DNA from: an uncultured Lachnospiraceae bacterium
GTDB lineage: Bacteria; Bacillota; Clostridia; Lachnospirales; Lachnospiraceae
Assembly (NCBI GenBank): GCA_945787485.1
Contig: CALZHV010000031.1
Span: 1-15,905, forward strand
Reading direction: 5' to 3'
DNA length: 15,905 bases
The translations under genes were made by a program, and so were the position numbers. This document shows, one piece after another, positions 7,097 to 15,094 of this stretch. Numbering within the stretch: position 1 is the first letter of the stretch; every line of letters begins with the position of its first letter. Below the pieces are notes generated by a model. It did not search any database. It saw only the letters and a list, made by a program, of their open reading frames with translations, and was not told the DNA's origin.

Positions 7097-7546
7097 CTAA
7101 ACTTTCTTTTTACCCCACATATTTTGTCTTTTCAACGCACAATACTCTGCATACGCCTGTTCCAAAATCTGTTTCTCATTTGGAAACTTAAGTAAGTGAT
7201 ACGCCTCATGATACTTGTAGTAACCTGAGTCCATAAAATATTCTTCTCTTTGCGGCTTACAATAATAACTATCAGCCATCATCAGATACCAGTGAACATC
7301 CTTATTCACTACATCATATGAAGTATTAAATGTATAATTGCTCTTTCCAATATACTTTACGATTGATGCATCAGCACTTGTTTCTTCCTTTACTTCACGA
7401 AGTGCTGTTTCGTTGTACTCTTCACCTTTTTCAACCGTACCTTTTGGTAATACCCATCCTTCATACTTGTTTCTGTAATTTTTATAGAGTAATAAAATTT
7501 TGCCTCTAAAGATTACCACACCACCACAGCTTGTTGCTTCTATCAT
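7097..7546 (-). CDS. NUDIX hydrolase
   Basis: This 149-residue protein is a single NUDIX domain, a fold that hydrolyses nucleoside diphosphates linked to another moiety. The NUDIX box is G36-x5-E42-x7-R50-E51-V-K-E54-E55-T-S57, so all metal-binding acidic residues are present, but the usual glycine near its end is serine. The PKGTVEKGE opening resembles diadenosine-polyphosphate or mRNA-cap-type members, but the substrate cannot be named from sequence. I chose the ATG at 7546, which has AGGAGG 7 nt upstream; a GTG at 7567 in the same frame would put that AGGAGG inside the gene. It has its own sigma-A promoter and a strong terminator, so it appears to be a monocistronic unit between the PBP operon and the sortase. 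Confidence 0.9.
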   Translation of the reverse strand: MIEATSCGGVVIFRGKILLLYKNYRNKYEGWVLPKGTVEKGEEYNETALREVKEETSADASIVKYIGKSNYTFNTSYDVVNKDVHWYLMMADSYYCKPQREEYFMDSGYYKYHEAYHLLKFPNEKQILEQAYAEYCALKRQNMWGKKKV

Positions 7547-7553
7547 TGCAATT

Positions 7554-7559
7554 CCTCCT
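7554..7559 (-). promoter_or_regulatory. Ribosome binding site that sets the NUDIX start
   Basis: AGGAGG on the minus strand lies 7 nt before the ATG at 7546. It excludes the longer reading that would start at the GTG at 7567. Confidence 0.8.
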
Positions 7560-7591
7560 GCTATCACTATAGGTGTGTCTATTTCAAAAAG

Positions 7592-7620
7592 AGTATATCA
7601 GAAAAGGTGACATATATCAA
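7592..7620 (-). promoter_or_regulatory. Sigma-A promoter of the NUDIX gene
   Basis: On the minus strand TTGATA (7620-7615) and TATACT (7597-7592) are 17 nt apart. They lie between the PBP stop codon and the NUDIX start. No convincing terminator separates the PBP gene from this promoter, so some read-through from the upstream operon is possible. Confidence 0.65.
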
Positions 7621-7680
7621 GATAATTTAGCCTAAATATGCGGTCTTGAATCTGCATTCTCTAATTCTGCCGGCTTAAAT

Positions 7681-9192
7681 CTACTGTCCGTAATTAATAT
7701 TGTAATAAGTATCAAATATCTGTTTTGCAACCGAAGTAGCTGAAACACCATTAATATTCGAATCCTCAACAACTACACTAACAACAAGATCGGGATTTTC
7801 AGTGTCGCAAAATCCAATAAACCACGAATTACAGTTACCTTCGTTATCATATTCTGCCGTACCTGTTTTACCTGCAACATCATATGCACTGCCACTGAAA
7901 TATCTTGCAGCTGTTCCATAATCACATACTGCCTGCATGTAAGTATTTAATATTTCAGCTTCCTTGCTTGTCATAAGCTCACCGTAAGTTTTAGCTTTTA
8001 TTTCTTTTATTTTGGCACCATCGTCATTTTCTATTCGTTCAATAAGATATGGTTTCATCAATACTCCGCCATTTGCAATTGAAGCAGCAATCAATGCATT
8101 ATGCAAAGGTGTAATTCTCGTATTACCCTGTCCGATTACAGTCTGCGGTAATTCCTCTTCCTTACTGGATGAATCGATTTCAAACACGGATTGATTATAT
8201 ACACCTTCATAAGGAAGTGCACTGTTAAATAACATTTTATTCGCTGTATTTCTATAATTTGCATAATTTAAAGTTGTTCCGATATTTGCAAATGAAAGAT
8301 TACATGAATAAGCAAGTGAATCCTGCAATGTTTCATTTCCATGTGCTGTAGAATCATAACAATGTATATTTACATGTGAGATAATATCCTGTCCCTGACA
8401 ACTGTAGGTATATTCTTCATAATCCGAATTTTCTCTTATATACTCTAACAAGGTAACAACCTTAAATGTGGAACCCGGTGCATATAATCCCTGCGTAGCC
8501 CTGTTTAACAAAATTGTACTGCTTGCACCCTCCTCAGTCTGAAGATATTCCCATACGGCATCAATATTGTTAGGGTCAAAATCAGGCTTTGAAACCATGG
8601 CTCTAATTTTTCCGGTAGAAGGTTCAATCGCTATTACAGCTCCTTTACAGCTACCCAATGCCTCATATGCTGTTTTTTGCAAATCAAAATTGATAGTTGT
8701 AACAACATTATCGCCACGATTTTTTTGTTCTGCAAGCTCATTATAAACACGTTCAAAAATGTTCACATGTGATCTTAACATATAAAAATTAGCCTGAAGC
8801 TCAAGTCCCGACTTACCATATCCTTCATATCCCGTTACATGAGCAAACATATTAGAATAAGGATAGCTTCTGTTTGTATTGCCGTTTTCGTCTGTTGAAC
8901 TCGTAGCAATAACAATACCGTCACTTGTTATTATATCTCCTCTTTCTACAGTGTCTGCAAATGAATCCTGGCGTACATTTCTTGAATTAGCAATAACAGT
9001 TTCTGATTTGAATTGCATAAAATATATTATATATCCAAACAAGCAAAGAAATACAGCCACCATACTATATGCAATAACCAATATAGGCTGATTTTTTAAT
9101 TTATTGTTTTCTGTTTTTTCTTTTTCCTTCTGCAGAAACTCCTGCTCCCGACTGAGCGAGTTTTGCTTGGGCTCTTGATTTGTGTTTTTCAT
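7681..9192 (-). CDS. Class B penicillin-binding protein (peptidoglycan D,D-transpeptidase)
   Basis: This 503-residue protein cross-links peptidoglycan outside the membrane. A charged cytoplasmic N-terminus (1-35) precedes one membrane segment (about 37-60). A short dimerisation region with ERGDI (83-87) follows, then the transpeptidase domain with the three active-site motifs: STFK (Ser241, Lys244), SCN (296-298) and KTG (442-444). The compact size, without large N-terminal modules, resembles PbpA/PBP2-type partners of SEDS proteins. The SEDS gene lies directly upstream, which suggests a polymerase-transpeptidase pair. The start at 9192 has GAGG 9 nt upstream and lies inside the 3' end of the SEDS gene, giving a 92-nt out-of-frame overlap. 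Whether it serves division, elongation or sporulation cannot be told from sequence. Confidence 0.94.
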   Translation of the reverse strand: MKNTNQEPKQNSLSREQEFLQKEKEKTENNKLKNQPILVIAYSMVAVFLCLFGYIIYFMQFKSETVIANSRNVRQDSFADTVERGDIITSDGIVIATSSTDENGNTNRSYPYSNMFAHVTGYEGYGKSGLELQANFYMLRSHVNIFERVYNELAEQKNRGDNVVTTINFDLQKTAYEALGSCKGAVIAIEPSTGKIRAMVSKPDFDPNNIDAVWEYLQTEEGASSTILLNRATQGLYAPGSTFKVVTLLEYIRENSDYEEYTYSCQGQDIISHVNIHCYDSTAHGNETLQDSLAYSCNLSFANIGTTLNYANYRNTANKMLFNSALPYEGVYNQSVFEIDSSSKEEELPQTVIGQGNTRITPLHNALIAASIANGGVLMKPYLIERIENDDGAKIKEIKAKTYGELMTSKEAEILNTYMQAVCDYGTAARYFSGSAYDVAGKTGTAEYDNEGNCNSWFIGFCDTENPDLVVSVVVEDSNINGVSATSVAKQIFDTYYNINYGQ

Positions 9193-10522
9193 TACTTATC
9201 GCCTCTTTGTTACTTATTATACAAACACCCTGAACAACAAGAAAAATTGTCAGAGTACTTAACACTGAGCTTACTCCGTAGCTTACCAAAGGAAGCGTAA
9301 CACCCGTAGATGGTATAAATTTTGTTACCCCTCCAATATTAAGTAAGGATTGAATAATATATATTACTGAAAATCCAAATGCAATATATTTATAAAATGG
9401 TTTCCTGCATTTCATCGCAACATTTATAAATGATAGGAAAATACTTACAATAACAAGTATTAAAGCAAGGCCAAATATTACTCCCATCTCTTCACATATT
9501 GCAGAAAAAATAAAATCACTCTCACTTACAGGAATTGTATTTGCACGCCCCATTGTAAGCCCCGAACCGAGATATCCTCCTGTACCAAGTGCAAACAACG
9601 ACTGTGAAACCTGATAACCACCTGTATCAATATATTTAAACGGATTCTTCCATGCCTCTATACGTACAAGAACATGTGCAAAGAGCGAATTTTTAAACAG
9701 CAGATAGCACATTAATACACCGACACCTCCTAAGGAAATGCCTCCCACAATAAATATCGGTCTTGAAGTAGCAAGATACAGCATACAAATATATGTTATA
9801 TAAAATATAACAGCCGCACCTAAATCCTTTTCAAGAACAAGCAATCCCATAAAAGCTGCGGAGATAATTGCATTTACTAAAATATCTTTAAGCGAATATG
9901 CCTTGACAAGCATACTTGCTACAAAAAACACGAATATTATCTTTACAAACTCCATTGGCTGAAGTGTAAATCCTTTTATTCCAATCCAGTTTCTTGAACC
10001 ATATTTTTCAATACCAAGTCCAGGTATAAATACCGTAACAAGAAAGCATAATCCTATAATTCCAAAAGCAACACCATAATCCTTTAGTTTTTTCCACTTA
10101 AGCATTATTAAAGGAATAAAAGATGTAATAATTACTCCGATAGTTGCAAGTACAAATTGCTTTACCGCAAGATTGAAATCTAATCTTGTTAGGATAATAT
10201 ATCCAATAAGAAGAAGAAATGACATATTGTTAGTAAGCAATCTTGATGACTCTTTATAAATCGAATGAAATACAACCATATAAAATACTGCAAAGAATAT
10301 CTGTACACCATAAAATACAAGTATTTTCATATCATCAAGCCTTAAATACAATGTCAGATAGCATAAAAAATGCATTATAAATACAAAAACTATCTGTGAA
10401 TTAAGCCTTTTATTTTGTTTTTCTTCGTCCTTTGTCATCATTATCTGAAAACATTTAAACGTATATAAAACCATGAAAACAAGGCATAAATATTTTGATA
10501 CTTCACATATCAAATTTACCAT
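9101..10522 (-). CDS. FtsW/RodA/SpoVE-family (SEDS) peptidoglycan glycosyltransferase
   Basis: SEDS proteins polymerise lipid II into glycan strands in the membrane. This polytopic 473-residue protein shows the family motifs GSRNWI, LQPMEFVKI, EKDLGAA (with the conserved Asp), SESDFIFSAICEEMG and the C-terminal TLPLVSYGVSS. About 70 to 100 extra N-terminal residues with additional hydrophobic segments precede the canonical core, making it longer than the usual 370-400. The C-terminal 30 or so residues are basic and hydrophilic and are read from DNA that also encodes the N-terminus of the downstream PBP. I start at ATG 10522, one nt after the stop of the U32 gene and 9 nt after AGGGG; a TTG at 10531 would touch that site. 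Its operon with a class B PBP indicates a paired wall synthase, but division or elongation cannot be separated. Confidence 0.93.
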   Translation of the reverse strand: MVNLICEVSKYLCLVFMVLYTFKCFQIMMTKDEEKQNKRLNSQIVFVFIMHFLCYLTLYLRLDDMKILVFYGVQIFFAVFYMVVFHSIYKESSRLLTNNMSFLLLIGYIILTRLDFNLAVKQFVLATIGVIITSFIPLIMLKWKKLKDYGVAFGIIGLCFLVTVFIPGLGIEKYGSRNWIGIKGFTLQPMEFVKIIFVFFVASMLVKAYSLKDILVNAIISAAFMGLLVLEKDLGAAVIFYITYICMLYLATSRPIFIVGGISLGGVGVLMCYLLFKNSLFAHVLVRIEAWKNPFKYIDTGGYQVSQSLFALGTGGYLGSGLTMGRANTIPVSESDFIFSAICEEMGVIFGLALILVIVSIFLSFINVAMKCRKPFYKYIAFGFSVIYIIQSLLNIGGVTKFIPSTGVTLPLVSYGVSSVLSTLTIFLVVQGVCIISNKEAISNEKHKSRAQAKLAQSGAGVSAEGKRKNRKQ

Positions 10523-10523
10523 T

Positions 10524-13010
10524 TTATTCAACCCCTCTGTTTAGATGACCTGTAGTATACACTGTACCTTTTTTGTTAATAACTTTTCCGTTCTTTAGGC
10601 ACATGTATTTATTAAGCACATCTTTTATCGTTTTTTCATCTTCAATCGTAAAATTAATTTTAAAAGATGAAACATTCAGTCCCTCTAAAAATAAATTATC
10701 AATTCTATCCATTATCGAAAATGGAACTCCGTTATAAACAACATTAACACACTCTTCACATAACGTTTTGGAATAATATGTATTATGTCTGTCATCTTCT
10801 ATTTTGACAACACTTTCAATTTTATCACACGTATTATTTGTTTTTTTTAGGCACTGTGCTGATAACATTACCTGTTGATGTTCATAAATTATAAGTTCAT
10901 TTGTTACAGCATTAAAGTTATTATTAAGCACTTTTAATTCTCTTAAATTTAATTCCTTAGGAATTTCAAATTTAATGTCATCAAAACATGCGCTTATGTA
11001 TTCCTTTGCATACTTATTATAGGCATATAAGGATGCCGCAATTATTATATTATAATTGTTAATTGTGTGCAAATTATGAAGAGCAAATAATCCGTCAATA
11101 TTCCTTACATAAAAGCCATCTATTTTTAAATCAGAAATAAAATTTTCAATATCAAATGTATTTCTTACAACATTTGGTAATTCTAAAATAATTTTGATAT
11201 TTCTTTGCTTAATCGAATTATACAAATCGCTGTTTGATATATATCTGCACAATTTTTCAGACATATAAAATGCATTGTATTCTATACAATCATAGTCAAG
11301 TAATGTACTTAAAACGTTTTTATCAGGAACACTTATATTCAAATCGATTTTGTCAATTGTTTTATTGTTATTATCAGTAAAATTATTATTTTCGGTATTT
11401 TCGGTATATTTTATAGTTTCTGTATTTGTTCTATTTACTGATTTTTTTTTATTTTCTGACAAACTATCAACTATATTTGAATTTATTGTTTCATTTGCTT
11501 GTTTATATATTCTTTTATAAGTCGCAAGCTTGTTGTTTTCAAGTATTTCAATAGCTTTTCTTCTTAACTGTTTTAAAATGCTCATCGGAACGAATGAATC
11601 ACAATCTGCATCAACAATTAATTCATCAAAAATATAAGCTGTATCATTAACCTGTGATATTTTTTCTTTAATTTTATTTATATCTAACTGTTGAGTTTTT
11701 GATTTTTCTACAATATTTCCTTCAGCTTTAGCATAAAAAACATCATTATTTAGTTTCTGTTCCAATGCAATAGTCATAGGTTGTCCGATTTTGGCAGTAA
11801 AAGTGCATTTAATTTTAATTCTTTCTTGTTTTTCCGGTATTTCATTTGTTTTTTCAAGAATTTTTACACATCTTGTCCTATATATTTCCTGATTATTTTT
11901 TATATATTTAGTTTTTGGTGCATTAAGAAAAACAACATCATTACATGAAGCATCGATTCCTGAAGTAATTTCAATCTTTGAACCGTCTGCAAGCTCCATT
12001 TCAAGTACATCTTTACAGAACAAATCTTCCTTTAGCTTTATCTTTACTTTACCGTTTGAAACACCGATTAATTTTCCTATTGATACACCCTGATTATTAG
12101 GGCGATTTTTAGAAATCATATCAGGACCATTATGTGTGAAATAATAGCCGTTACAAAAGCCTCCTCTGTTATATATATTTTTGAGTATAAACTTTTGCTT
12201 TTCAATATCTTTCATATCAAAACAACCGTTGAAATAATCATCCACTGCTTTTTTATATGCATATACAGCACTTGCAACGTATTGTTTATTTTTCATACGA
12301 CCTTCTATCTTTAACGAATCAATCCCTGCTTCAATTATATCCGGTACATCTGACAACGTACACATATCCTTCATCGATAAAATATATTTTCCATCATAAC
12401 ACTTTCTACATGGTTGGGCACATCTTCCCCTGTTTCCGCTTCTTCCGCCCGCCATAGAGCTCATAAGACATTGTCCGCTGTACGAATAGCACATTGCACC
12501 GTGAACAAAGCTTTCAATTTCAACATTACAGATTTCCTTTATTTTTTTTATTTCATTAAGTGACATCTCTCTTGCAGTTACTATTCGTGAAGCTCCACGG
12601 TTATACATATTTACAGCTGCATGTAATGATGTAATATTCATCTGCGTACTACAATGAATATTAAGGTCCGGAAAATTTTTTTTGACAACAGAAAAAGCCC
12701 CTAAATCCTGTACTATGACAGCATCCAAGCCTTCTTCATAGTATGGAATGAGGTAATCAACCAATTCATCTATTTCATTATCTTTAAAAAGGGTATTTAT
12801 TGTCAGATAAATCTTTTTTCCTCGATTATGAACATAATCGATTGCTTTTTGAACTAGGTCTTCAGATAAGTTTTCAGCATATGCTCTTGCACTATATTTA
12901 GAGCCGCCAATATAACAGGCATCTGCACCTGCATTTATGGCGGCTACCAATGTTTCATATGACCCGCATGGTGCGAGGATTTCCGGTATAAAAAGCTTAT
13001 TATTAATCAT
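10524..13010 (-). CDS. U32 family protein with DUF3656, RlhA-like RNA hydroxylase candidate
   Basis: This 828-residue protein opens with the U32 TIM-barrel domain (about 8-290, PEILAPCGSYET at the start). It carries the signature FVHGAMCYSYSGQC and GRSGNRGRCAQPC, whose cysteines 174, 181, 197 and 201 are candidate iron-sulphur ligands. A DUF3656-like segment follows (about 380-495, ending FVPMSILKQLRR), then an Asn/Lys/Thr-rich linker (about 505-560). A second U32-like half has CEEC (751-754) and ends GHLNRGVE. E. coli RlhA has the U32-DUF3656 order and hydroxylates 23S rRNA C2501; other U32 members modify tRNA U34. A protease role was the original family label but is not well supported. AAGG precedes the ATG, which overlaps the zapA stop by 8 nt, so the two are translationally coupled. 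Confidence 0.88.
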   Translation of the reverse strand: MINNKLFIPEILAPCGSYETLVAAINAGADACYIGGSKYSARAYAENLSEDLVQKAIDYVHNRGKKIYLTINTLFKDNEIDELVDYLIPYYEEGLDAVIVQDLGAFSVVKKNFPDLNIHCSTQMNITSLHAAVNMYNRGASRIVTAREMSLNEIKKIKEICNVEIESFVHGAMCYSYSGQCLMSSMAGGRSGNRGRCAQPCRKCYDGKYILSMKDMCTLSDVPDIIEAGIDSLKIEGRMKNKQYVASAVYAYKKAVDDYFNGCFDMKDIEKQKFILKNIYNRGGFCNGYYFTHNGPDMISKNRPNNQGVSIGKLIGVSNGKVKIKLKEDLFCKDVLEMELADGSKIEITSGIDASCNDVVFLNAPKTKYIKNNQEIYRTRCVKILEKTNEIPEKQERIKIKCTFTAKIGQPMTIALEQKLNNDVFYAKAEGNIVEKSKTQQLDINKIKEKISQVNDTAYIFDELIVDADCDSFVPMSILKQLRRKAIEILENNKLATYKRIYKQANETINSNIVDSLSENKKKSVNRTNTETIKYTENTENNNFTDNNNKTIDKIDLNISVPDKNVLSTLLDYDCIEYNAFYMSEKLCRYISNSDLYNSIKQRNIKIILELPNVVRNTFDIENFISDLKIDGFYVRNIDGLFALHNLHTINNYNIIIAASLYAYNKYAKEYISACFDDIKFEIPKELNLRELKVLNNNFNAVTNELIIYEHQQVMLSAQCLKKTNNTCDKIESVVKIEDDRHNTYYSKTLCEECVNVVYNGVPFSIMDRIDNLFLEGLNVSSFKINFTIEDEKTIKDVLNKYMCLKNGKVINKKGTVYTTGHLNRGVE

Positions 13011-13407
13011 TTCTACCTTTTTCTGCTTCTAATTGAATTATTTTTCTTTGCAAAGCATTAATCTGCTCTTTATATTCATCTATCATCTTCATGGCTGATT
13101 CATATTTTATTTGAGCTTCGATAACCTCATGTCTTAAATCATATAATTGCTGTTCCTTATTTGTATCCTCTGATACCATACTATCAGCCTGTGTTTTGGC
13201 CTTAAAATAATCATCTGCAATATTGAGTGCAAGTAAAATCCCCTGATATTCTGTATTCATTCTTCTGTACTGGTCAGAAGCTTTACATTCTGAAATTTTG
13301 TTATTAATATAAGTTGCAACATTCTGGAGATAATCCTCTCCTTCAAATCCACTAAGTGTATATACTTTTCCATTTATAACAACCGGAATATCAACTTTAT
13401 TAGCCAT
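13003..13407 (-). CDS. zapA: Cell division protein ZapA
   Basis: ZapA is a small cytoplasmic protein that bundles FtsZ filaments in the division ring. This 134-residue protein has the N-terminal ZapA domain (about 5-70) with VVINGKVYTLSG, DYLQNVATYINNKI and a NTEYQGILLALNIADDYFK segment. A long charged coiled coil runs to the C-terminus (about 80-130), the usual dimerisation region. GGAG lies 7 nt before the ATG. It sits 20 nt after ruvB and overlaps the U32 gene by 8 nt, so it is in the same probable operon as the SEDS-PBP pair, linking wall synthesis genes with FtsZ organisation. Confidence 0.93.
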   Translation of the reverse strand: MANKVDIPVVINGKVYTLSGFEGEDYLQNVATYINNKISECKASDQYRRMNTEYQGILLALNIADDYFKAKTQADSMVSEDTNKEQQLYDLRHEVIEAQIKYESAMKMIDEYKEQINALQRKIIQLEAEKGRND

Positions 13408-13427
13408 TTTTCTTCTCCTTTGTCATA

Positions 13428-14429
13428 TTACTCTTTTATCATATTTTCAAGACCTAAATGTCTGTAACAAAAATCTGTTACAATTCTACCACGTGGCGTA
13501 CGATTAATAAAGCCATTTTTTATTAAATATGGTTCATATACGTCTTCTATCGTTCCGGCATCCTCTCCAACGGCAGCAGCCAGTGTATCTAAACCTACAG
13601 GTTTGCCGGAAAATTTATATATCATTGTATCTAATATTAATCTGTCAATATGATCCAATCCCTGGGAATCAACCTCAAGGCTGTCCAAAGCTTTCTTTGC
13701 TATATCATAATTTATTTCACCATCATGTTCAACCTCGGCAAAATCTCTGACACGTTTCAAAAATCTATTGGCAAGTCTTGGTGTTCCTCTTGAACGTTTT
13801 GCAATCTCCAATGCACCTTCATCATCAATTTTTACACCAAGAATATTAGCAGATCTTAAAATAATTTGCATAAGCTCCGTAACATTATAAAACTCAAGTC
13901 TGTTAACAACACCAAACCTGTCTCTTAAAGGTGCAGTAAGCATTCCTGCTCTTGTAGTTGCTCCAACCAAAGTAAATCTTGGCAAATCAAGTCTTATGGA
14001 TTTTGCTGTTGCACCTTTTCCAATTACAACATCTATAGCAAAATCTTCCATTGCAGGATATAAAACTTCCTCAACCTGCTTATTTAATCTGTGTATTTCA
14101 TCAATAAATAAAACATCATTTTCAGATAAATTATTTAATATAGCAGCAAGCTCACCTGGTTTTTCAATTGCCGGACCGGATGTTATTTTTAAATTAACGC
14201 CCATTTCAGTTGCAACTATTCCTGCAAGTGTAGTTTTACCGAGCCCCGGCGGGCCATACAACAACACATGGTCTAAAGATTCTCCTCTTTTTTTTGCAGC
14301 TTCTATGAATACCCTTAGATTTTTCTTTGCTTTTTCCTGCCCAATATATTCGTTTAAAGAAGATGGTCGAAGTCCGACTTCTAATTTTTCTTCTTCAGGT
14401 AATATATCTGTATTAATTATTCTTTCCAT
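13428..14429 (-). CDS. ruvB: Holliday junction branch migration DNA helicase RuvB
   Basis: RuvB is the hexameric AAA+ motor that drives branch migration with RuvA. The 333-residue protein has Walker A GPPGLGKT (59-66), Walker B LFIDEIH (107-113), sensor 1 GATTR (156-160), the arginine-finger segment PLRDRFG (167-173) and a sensor 2 GTPRLANR. A C-terminal winged-helix domain ends near TPRGRIVTDFCYRHL. The length is normal for the family. It follows ruvA after a 7-nt gap, with AGG 6 nt before the ATG. RuvC is not in the window, as is usual for Firmicutes, which use RecU. Confidence 0.98.
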   Translation of the reverse strand: MERIINTDILPEEEKLEVGLRPSSLNEYIGQEKAKKNLRVFIEAAKKRGESLDHVLLYGPPGLGKTTLAGIVATEMGVNLKITSGPAIEKPGELAAILNNLSENDVLFIDEIHRLNKQVEEVLYPAMEDFAIDVVIGKGATAKSIRLDLPRFTLVGATTRAGMLTAPLRDRFGVVNRLEFYNVTELMQIILRSANILGVKIDDEGALEIAKRSRGTPRLANRFLKRVRDFAEVEHDGEINYDIAKKALDSLEVDSQGLDHIDRLILDTMIYKFSGKPVGLDTLAAAVGEDAGTIEDVYEPYLIKNGFINRTPRGRIVTDFCYRHLGLENMIKE

Positions 14430-14436
14430 AATCTAC

Positions 14437-15033
14437 CTACATAATCTTTTTCAATGTTTCCTTCAAAAGCTTTTCGACCTGCATATCCTTGTATCCGGGA
14501 ACCTTTTTTATCGTCTGTAATGCCTGCGTATTTGAATATCCCAAACTCACAAGAGCCATAACTGTATCTGTAATATTATCATTAGATACATTTTCCTGCA
14601 ACCCGTCAAGCTCATTATTAAATGATATATCAGCAATTCCTATTTTATCTTTCAAATCTATAACTACCCGCTGAGCTGTTTTTGTACCTATGCCGTTTGC
14701 TTTAGAAATCGCTTTATAATCTTCAGAAATAACAGCCATTTTTAACTCATCCAAGCTGAGTGTTGATAATATTGCCAATGCTCCTTTAGGTCCGATTCCG
14801 CTAATTCCAATTAAAAGCCTGAATATTCTGCGTTCCTCTTTGTCAATAAATCCAAACAAACTCATATCATCTTCTTTGACATTAAGATGAGTATAAACTT
14901 TCATTTCCTTATGTAAGTCTGCGCTTGATATTACAGCCCGGCTACACAAAATATCAAATCCGATATCATTGCTTTCAATTACTATACCATTTTCATTTAT
15001 GTCTTCAACTGTTCCTTTTATATATGCAAACAT
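14437..15033 (-). CDS. ruvA: Holliday junction DNA-binding subunit RuvA
   Basis: RuvA tetramers bind four-way junctions and load RuvB. The 198-residue protein has an OB-fold N-terminus (1-62, opening MFAYIKGTVE). Two helix-hairpin-helix motifs follow, GISGIGPKGAL (76-86) and ANGIGTKTAQRV (112-123), and a flexible acidic linker leads to the C-terminal RuvB-binding domain (about 150-198). AGGAG lies 5 nt before the ATG. The Shine-Dalgarno directly follows the T-run of a strong hairpin, so expression may depend on read-through. It is the first gene of the ruvAB-zapA-U32-SEDS-PBP string. Confidence 0.98.
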   Translation of the reverse strand: MFAYIKGTVEDINENGIVIESNDIGFDILCSRAVISSADLHKEMKVYTHLNVKEDDMSLFGFIDKEERRIFRLLIGISGIGPKGALAILSTLSLDELKMAVISEDYKAISKANGIGTKTAQRVVIDLKDKIGIADISFNNELDGLQENVSNDNITDTVMALVSLGYSNTQALQTIKKVPGYKDMQVEKLLKETLKKIM

Positions 15034-15043
15034 TCTGTCTCCT

Positions 15044-15075
15044 AAAAAAAAGTGTTGCCACAGGCAACACTTTTT
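15044..15075 (-). terminator. Intrinsic terminator or attenuator between the DivIVA-domain gene and ruvA
   Basis: The core stem GTGTTGCC (15052-15059) pairs with GGCAACAC (15063-15070) around loop ACA, extended by five A-T pairs to 13 bp. On the minus strand the T-run is eight bases long (15051-15044), and AGGAG of ruvA begins right after it. Only about 20 nt separate the hairpin from the preceding stop codon, leaving no room for a promoter between them. Confidence 0.85.
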
Positions 15076-15094
15076 GTATTATGTAACAAATATT

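Noticed and set aside
7547..7567. GTG at 7567 as start of the NUDIX gene
   Set aside because: The AGGAGG site would lie inside the gene; the ATG at 7546 is correctly spaced behind it.
7625..7680. Inverted repeat ATTTAGCC / GGCTTAAAT after the PBP stop as a terminator
   Set aside because: The arms are imperfect, the loop is about 40 nt and no T-run follows; not convincing.
10523..10531. TTG at 10531 as start of the SEDS gene
   Set aside because: It directly abuts the AGGGG site, whereas the ATG at 10522 has proper spacing.
13996..14520. 174-codon plus-strand frame opposite ruvB/ruvA
   Set aside because: It lies opposite two strongly conserved genes, has no ribosome binding site and its composition reflects the antisense of ruvB.
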